Shown: piece by piece, positions 6,422-9,312 of the stretch
Layout of the letters: each line of letters opens with the position of its first letter
Numbering within the stretch: the stretch's first letter is position 1
Assembly: GCF_002835825.1 (NCBI RefSeq)
Contig: NZ_PIZH01000044.1
Coordinates: forward strand, 1 to 9,312
Reading direction: 5' to 3'
Length of the DNA: 9,312 nucleotides
DNA from: Methanoregula sp.
GTDB taxonomy: Archaea; Halobacteriota; Methanomicrobia; Methanomicrobiales; Methanospirillaceae
Notes under the pieces: model-generated
What the model was told of the DNA's origin: nothing
Database searches by the model: none
What the model saw: the letters and a program-made list of their open reading frames with translations, nothing else
Position numbers and translations under genes: made by a program

Positions 6422-6688
6422 TTACCGGCCAAACCGCTTGTATCGTTTGTGTGCTTCCTCGATTGTCATCACAGCAAGAATGTTGATAGAGCCACCTGGT
6501 GCCACATCGAAGAATGCAGTATACGAATGGGCGATATGCATCCGGCAATGCCCGTTTTTCAGCAGCTCGACATCCGGGGCGGTATGGGGGTCTTCGAGTT
6601 TAAGCAGGTGAGTCTTGATAAGCCTCCGGTCCTTCTCCGGCAGGCTGTTAATGTACTGCAGAGCCCGTTTTTCGATGTTGACGTTCAC
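6422..6688 (-). CDS. RelE/ParE-family toxin of a toxin-antitoxin pair (88 aa)
   Basis: A small basic protein of usual RelE length. The layout fits RelE/ParE: N-terminal NIEKRALQYINSLPEKDRRLI helices, LLKLEDPHTAPDVELLKNGHCRMHIAHSYTAFFDV in the strand region, a final strand INILAVMTI, and a basic aromatic tail (HKRYKRFG). Family members are ribosome-dependent mRNA endonucleases or gyrase inhibitors. The archaeal pattern G-x-YRV-x-Y near the centre is here HSYTAFFDV, with Thr57 where Arg is usual, so activity may differ. I chose GTG 6688 as start because GGAG (6695-6698) lies 6 nt upstream and it gives the normal length; an ATG at 6715 and a longer in-frame extension lack such a site. It overlaps the antitoxin gene by 41 nt, implying coupled translation. 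Toxin class is confident; mechanism is not. Confidence 0.82.
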   Translation of the reverse strand: MNVNIEKRALQYINSLPEKDRRLIKTHLLKLEDPHTAPDVELLKNGHCRMHIAHSYTAFFDVAPGGSINILAVMTIEEAHKRYKRFGR

Positions 6689-6923
6689 GCTGGACTCCGT
6701 GCTTGATCGCTGCATATTCTGGATCGTCATCAAGTGAGACAAACTCCCCGTCGCGGGCAATAGTGTCCAGGTGGGTTATGAAGTCCTGGCGCCTGCGATC
6801 CTGCAATACCCGTTCGATTACATCACCATACCGTTCGCCGGGTTCCCTGATGGACATCAGCGCCTGTTTTGTATCGTACGAGACCAGGACTTTTTCTGTG
6901 AGGGGGGGAGTATCTTTCTTCAT
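6648..6923 (-). CDS. RelB-like antitoxin, upstream partner of the RelE toxin (91 aa)
   Basis: A 91-aa charged protein directly upstream of, and overlapping, the RelE-like gene. The N-terminal part (EKVLVSYDTKQALMSIREPGERYGDVIERVLQ) matches archaeal antitoxins with a strand followed by GE-x-Y-D-x-I-I-x-x-(L/V) helices, a ribbon-helix-helix-like DNA-binding region. The C-terminal acidic segment DGEFVSLDDDPEYAAIK resembles the short toxin-wrapping peptide. Its expected jobs are neutralising the toxin and repressing its own promoter. The start ATG 6923 has an AGGA core (6930-6933) at 6-nt spacing, and a perfect 22-bp dyad lies 15-36 nt upstream. Odd point: a run of seven Gs on the plus strand (6902-6908) falls in codons 6-8, where slippage would abolish the antitoxin. 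Assignment rests on gene order, size and motif pattern rather than strong family identity. Confidence 0.75.
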   Translation of the reverse strand: MKKDTPPLTEKVLVSYDTKQALMSIREPGERYGDVIERVLQDRRRQDFITHLDTIARDGEFVSLDDDPEYAAIKHGVQRERQHRKTGSAVH

Positions 6924-6937
6924 GGCTCTTCCTTTTT

Positions 6938-6959
6938 GGACAAAAAATACCTTTTGTCC
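6938..6959. promoter_or_regulatory. Perfect 22-bp dyad upstream of the antitoxin, candidate autoregulatory operator
   Basis: GGACAAAA (6938-6945) and TTTTGTCC (6952-6959) are perfect inverted repeats around AATACC. A leftward TATA-like TTTATG (minus strand, 6973-6968) would place the transcript start near 6945, inside the dyad. That is the expected place for an operator bound by an antitoxin or by the toxin-antitoxin complex. It could instead form a 5'-leader hairpin just upstream of the Shine-Dalgarno. Function is inferred from position and symmetry. Confidence 0.55.
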
Positions 6960-7041
6960 TATTCAGCCATAAATCTGTGTATGCAATACCCGATTACCAC
7001 AAGAGACTGGTGACCCGCCGAAGAAATTGATACAGTACGGG

Positions 7042-7054
7042 AAAATGCAAAAAA
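7042..7054 (-). terminator. Possible T-rich terminator after the 7079-7495 gene
   Basis: On the minus strand CCTTTTTTGCATTTTCCC (T6 then T4) begins about 24 nt after the stop codon of the upstream gene. Tandem short T-runs are typical archaeal intrinsic termination signals. It would separate that gene from the toxin-antitoxin pair, which also has its own promoter-like region. No hairpin is needed or seen. Confidence 0.35.
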
Positions 7055-7078
7055 GGAATCATCGGATTATGCGGTGAC

Positions 7079-7495
7079 TTATTGGTATTCCGGCCTGTCC
7101 ATCACTTCCCGTCCCTGCCCGTACGCGGTCTTCCCGGTGAACGTCGCGACTGCCTTGTCCCCGTCATGGATAATAATCACCGGCACGGATTCATGAACGA
7201 CAAAGTACATCTCCAGCAGGTCGGTCTCCTCGATCAGCAGGCCGGTTTTCAGTGATGAGGCCGGCTCCAGGTCCATCCGCTCCCGCGTGAGGATATCCGG
7301 CTCAGTGCGGAAGAACCAGTAAAAGGCCTGGTACGCGTTGAGCAGGTCGGAGACCAAGAGCTCGTTCCGGCTCGCTTCATCAACCCCGTCCAGTTTTTGT
7401 ACAATGCAGGGCACGTCATCGTCGCATTCGTCAAGGATGGCATCAACGATATCGACAAGTTCCTGGTATGCTCTCCCGGTTATCCCTGCATCCAT
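7079..7495 (-). CDS. Uncharacterised acidic protein (138 aa, possibly 152 aa)
   Basis: I do not recognise this family. The protein begins with a helical acidic section (MDAGITGRAYQELVDIVDAI, then a DECDDD cluster), continues with helices around SRNELLVSDLLNAYQAFYWFF and ends in a probable beta region (LLEMYFVVHESVPVIIIH, then DGDKAVATFTGKTAYGQG). It has no signal peptide or membrane helix; the hydrophobic VPVIIIH run is short and strand-like. Coding status is supported by an open frame with plausible composition between its own promoter-like and T-rich regions. The start is uncertain: ATG 7495 is chosen, but an in-frame TTG at 7537 lies just after AGGT and would add 14 residues (PAAYFNSRGIPVS follows the start). 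A TATA-like minus-strand GTTAAAAAAG about 25-35 nt upstream of 7537 supports transcription from that side. Divergent from the winged-helix gene. No function is proposed. Confidence 0.65.
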   Translation of the reverse strand: MDAGITGRAYQELVDIVDAILDECDDDVPCIVQKLDGVDEASRNELLVSDLLNAYQAFYWFFRTEPDILTRERMDLEPASSLKTGLLIEETDLLEMYFVVHESVPVIIIHDGDKAVATFTGKTAYGQGREVMDRPEYQ

Positions 7496-7499
7496 GGAA

Positions 7500-7547
7500 A
7501 CAGGTATGCCCCGGGAATTGAAATAAGCGGCGGGCAATCATACCTGT
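7500..7547. repeat. 9-bp inverted repeat flanking the start region of the 7079-7495 gene
   Basis: ACAGGTATG (7500-7508) and CATACCTGT (7539-7547) are perfect complements separated by 30 nt; ACAGGT occurs again at 7603-7608, just before the divergent gene. In the leftward transcript this could form a 9-bp stem that encloses the TTG 7537 and ends 4 nt before ATG 7495, or it may be paired protein-binding half sites. One arm lies within or next to coding sequence, so chance is possible. Confidence 0.35.
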
Positions 7548-7560
7548 GCACCGGCTTTTG

Positions 7561-7570
7561 CTTTTTTAAC
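7561..7570. promoter_or_regulatory. A/T-rich box in the divergent promoter region 7538-7606
   Basis: CTTTTTTAAC is the only strong A/T tract between the two divergent genes. On the minus strand it reads GTTAAAAAAG, about 25-35 nt before the TTG at 7537; on the plus strand it lies 37-46 nt before the GTG at 7607. It could serve as a TATA element for either direction. The weak ribosome-binding sequences on both sides leave the transcript starts unresolved. Confidence 0.35.
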
Positions 7571-7606
7571 GTAACCCTTATTCCGATCCGCGGGATATGA
7601 ATACAG

Positions 7607-7879
7607 GTGAAACAAGAGGATGCTGACTGGCTGGTCTACCACCAGATCCCGCCATCAGAGCCGATCACCGTCTCTGACCTGACCACCCGGTGCGGGCTTG
7701 AAACATCGGTGACGGAGGACTGCCTTCTGCGTCTCGAGCGATACTGCCTCATTGAGCGGACCGGCGCGAACGTGCGGATGCTCACGTTCGGGGAAGCCCT
7801 CATCAAAAACCAGTTCAAATACGAAGAAGATCTGCCGTTTGTCATCGAGAACGGTGTCATTAAGGAACGGAGGAAGTGA
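7607..7879 (+). CDS. Small putative winged-helix protein heading the trm56 operon (90 aa)
   Basis: No named family is recognised with certainty. Residues 20-65 look like a winged helix-turn-helix: [20 protein letters not shown] (helix, turn, recognition helix), then [20 protein letters not shown] (helix plus beta-wing). The tail [18 protein letters not shown] followed by [12 protein letters not shown] may mediate dimer or partner contacts. Such small proteins are usually DNA-binding regulators, but RNA or protein binding is possible given its tRNA-modification neighbour. The start is GTG 7607, the first start after an in-frame stop at 7598; only a weak GGGA (7592-7595) precedes it. Its stop is 1 nt from the trm56 ATG and its 3' end carries the trm56 Shine-Dalgarno, so the two are co-translated. 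Coding is supported by this packing and by the sensible domain pattern. Confidence 0.72.
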   Translation: MKQEDADWLVYHQIPPSEPITVSDLTTRCGLETSVTEDCLLRLERYCLIERTGANVRMLTFGEALIKNQFKYEEDLPFVIENGVIKERRK

Positions 7880-7880
7880 G

Positions 7881-8411
7881 ATGCCGGAAAAAGATGTTGT
7901 CATCCTCAGGATTGGTCACCGTCCCGAACGCGACCAGCGGGTTACCACTCATGTCGGCCTTACCGGCCGTGCGCTGGGGGCACGGGGCATGTACCTCGCG
8001 GCGTCCGACAAGGGCGTTGTGCAGAGCATCGCAGATGTGACCGAACGCTGGGGCGGGGAGTATTTCTGCGAGGACAATGTGAAGTGGCGCTCGTGCATCA
8101 AGGAGTGGAAGGCTGACGGGGGGATTGTTGTCCACCTCACGATGTACGGCCTGAACCTGCCGGACGTCATCGGGGAGATCCGGCCGAATAACAAGACCCT
8201 CGTGATCGTCGGGGCCGAGAAGGTACCGGGCGAGATCTACGGCCTTGCGGACTACAACGTAGCCGTCACCGGCCAGCCCCATTCGGAGATCTCAAGCCTT
8301 GCGCTCTTCCTCGACCATCTCTTTGCCGGCACGGAACTGAAGAACGAGTTCCCCGGTGCGCAGATACGCATCATCCCCTCGAAGGCCGGCAAACAGACGG
8401 AGGAGTTGTGA
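7881..8411 (+). CDS. tRNA (cytidine(56)-2'-O)-methyltransferase, aTrm56
   Basis: A 176-aa SPOUT-class, SAM-dependent enzyme that 2'-O-methylates C56 in the T-loop of archaeal tRNAs, stabilising the elbow where the D- and T-loops meet. Family motifs are clear: [20 protein letters not shown] at 6-25, VTERWGG at 53-59, VVHLTMYG at 83-90, and the trefoil-knot SAM site [10 protein letters not shown] (107-116) with [20 protein letters not shown] (125-144). The length is typical. The start is ATG 7881, with a strong GGAGG at 7869-7873 and 7-nt spacing; an in-frame upstream start at 7752 only reads through the previous gene. The stop TGA overlaps the next gene's GTG (GTGA). The enzyme is archaea-specific (characterised in Pyrococcus abyssi), which supports the archaeal origin of the window. 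Confidence 0.96.
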   Translation: MPEKDVVILRIGHRPERDQRVTTHVGLTGRALGARGMYLAASDKGVVQSIADVTERWGGEYFCEDNVKWRSCIKEWKADGGIVVHLTMYGLNLPDVIGEIRPNNKTLVIVGAEKVPGEIYGLADYNVAVTGQPHSEISSLALFLDHLFAGTELKNEFPGAQIRIIPSKAGKQTEEL

Positions 8412-9312
8412 AAGGGCGGGTGCTCATTGCCGGGTTTGCGACCCGGCACGTTGCACAGTCCGCGTTCCGTGCAGGGTATGAGGTCTGCACCGTAGACCAT
8501 TTCTGCGACCAGGATCTTGTCTGGTGCACGAAAGACCGGGAAAAGTTCGAGGACCTTGCGGATCTCCCGGATGCCATTGACCGGATCTGCCGCCGGCATT
8601 CTTTTGACTATTTTATTCCTACCTCAGGCGCAGAGCTTCTGCCTGTCCCTGTATCCCTGATGGGGACCTCCCATGCGGCTGTCCGCCACCTGATGGACAA
8701 GCTCGACACCCAGTACTTCTTCGATTCCCTTGCTGTTCCGGCACCCCGGATCCTTCCTGGTGGCGAATATCCCGCCATGGTCAAGCCCCGGACCGGTGCC
8801 GGCGGCTGGCGGAATGCTGTCATCCACAATGACACAGAGATGTCCGCGTGGCGGGAGTTGTACGAGGATGTGCCGCATATCCGGCAGGAGATCGTGAAGG
8901 GGGATGCTGCAAGCGTCTGCTGCATTGCCACCGGTTCAGCGGCCATGGCCGTGACCACGAACGAACAGGTCCTGCGGGGCGGAGACGGGGAGTTCGCGTT
9001 CGGGTTCTCCGGGTCCATCACGCCCTGCAACCACCCGCTTGCGGGAGAGATGGCAACACTCGCGGAACGCATTGCAGCAGCAAGCGGCGGTGTCGGCACC
9101 ATCGGGGTTGATTTCGTTATCGGTGACAACGGGCCGGTAGCGATTGAAGTGAACCCCCGATTCCAGGGAACGGTCGATACCGTGGAGATGGCCTGCGGGT
9201 GCAGCCTTTTCGATCTCCACATGGACGCTTGCCGGGGCATTCTCCCTCAGGTGCGGCCGCAGGCCGGGCAGGTTGCCGCCCGGATGATCCGTTTTGCAGA
9301 CCGGGCCAGTGC
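8408..9312 (+). CDS. ATP-grasp ligase, COG2232-like (3' end cut by window edge)
   Basis: 301 codons are visible and the frame is open at the right edge. The N-terminus ([20 protein letters not shown]) is a Rossmann-like pre-ATP-grasp domain, followed by an ATP-grasp fold: [11 protein letters not shown] (95-105), the nucleotide-binding lysine K126 in [10 protein letters not shown], the QEIVKGD strand (160-166), and the metal-binding IEVNPRFQG with E247, N249 and R251. These residues support an active ATP-dependent carboxylate-amine or carboxylate-thiol ligase; the substrate is unknown. It resembles the archaeal 'predicted ATP-dependent carboligase' group COG2232; other ATP-grasp ligases such as MfnD or PylC are alternatives I consider less likely. 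The start GTG 8408 overlaps the trm56 stop; GGAG at 8402-8405 is close (2 nt), and GTG 8420 is an alternative start. Co-transcription with trm56 is very likely. Confidence 0.87.
   Translation, partial: MKGRVLIAGFATRHVAQSAFRAGYEVCTVDHFCDQDLVWCTKDREKFEDLADLPDAIDRICRRHSFDYFIPTSGAELLPVPVSLMGTSHAAVRHLMDKLDTQYFFDSLAVPAPRILPGGEYPAMVKPRTGAGGWRNAVIHNDTEMSAWRELYEDVPHIRQEIVKGDAASVCCIATGSAAMAVTTNEQVLRGGDGEFAFGFSGSITPCNHPLAGEMATLAERIAAASGGVGTIGVDFVIGDNGPVAIEVNPRFQGTVDTVEMACGCSLFDLHMDACRGILPQVRPQAGQVAARMIRFADRAS

Noticed and set aside
6385..6428. Inverted repeat CCGGTAA...TTACCGG between the convergent genes, considered as a two-way terminator
   Set aside because: Each arm is simply the last codon plus the TAA stop of the two convergent genes; the 7-bp stem with a 30-nt loop is weak and has no T-run on the rightward side.
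6960..7078. Intergenic stretch between the toxin-antitoxin dyad and the 7079-7495 gene, checked for a tRNA, small RNA or extra gene
   Set aside because: Beyond a TATA-like element and the T-rich stretch at 7042-7054, I see no cloverleaf, repeat or plausible ORF.
7597..7626. Short ORF starting at ATG 7597 (about 9 codons) before the winged-helix gene
   Set aside because: Out of frame, ends after about nine codons, and has no convincing ribosome site; it could be a leader peptide only by speculation.

Overview
The window looks like chromosomal DNA from a methanogenic euryarchaeon, most likely of the order Methanomicrobiales (Methanoregula-like). The grounds are gene content and style: an archaeal-type alanyl-tRNA synthetase, the methanogen homocysteine-synthesis proteins (COG1900/DUF39 with CBS domains, NIL-ferredoxin, COG2122/UPF0280), the archaea-specific tRNA Cm56 methyltransferase, tight ATGA/GTGA gene overlaps, TATA-like boxes close to start codons, and fairly GC-rich coding sequence. 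The genus is inferred from memory of gene content and cannot be settled here.

Layout. (1) Positions 1-3701, minus strand: a probable operon of nif3 (DUF34/NIF3 metal protein), a 117-aa SWIM zinc-finger protein that overlaps it by 4 nt, and alaS, which runs off the left edge. (2) Positions 3702-3792: a divergent promoter region with two TATA-like boxes, a 9-bp direct repeat and a perfect 8-6-8 dyad lying between the rightward TATA box and the next start codon. (3) Positions 3793-6391, plus strand: a three-gene operon with two ATGA overlaps, encoding the COG1900 homocysteine-synthesis protein with a C-terminal CBS pair, a NIL-domain 2x[4Fe-4S] ferredoxin, and the COG2122 protein. This is the most informative part of the window: a compact sulfide-to-homocysteine module with likely built-in metabolite sensing. 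(4) Positions 6422-6959, minus strand: a RelE-type toxin-antitoxin pair with 41 nt of gene overlap and a perfect 22-bp dyad upstream of the antitoxin. (5) Positions 7079-7537, minus strand: an unrecognised acidic protein with an uncertain start and a 9-bp inverted repeat around its start region. (6) Positions 7607 to the right edge, plus strand: a tight operon of a small putative winged-helix protein, tRNA (cytidine-56-2'-O)-methyltransferase, and a COG2232-like ATP-grasp ligase cut by the edge.

How the genes may work together. The central operon would make homocysteine, and so methionine and SAM, directly from sulfide and aspartate semialdehyde using ferredoxin electrons. The CBS and NIL domains are plausible SAM and methionine sensors, and the start-proximal dyad is a plausible transcriptional operator. 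The flanking operons are mainly translation-related (alanyl-tRNA synthetase, tRNA T-loop methylation) mixed with poorly characterised metal or zinc proteins. I found no transposon, CRISPR array, tRNA or rRNA gene, and no gene-free stretch longer than about 155 nt.
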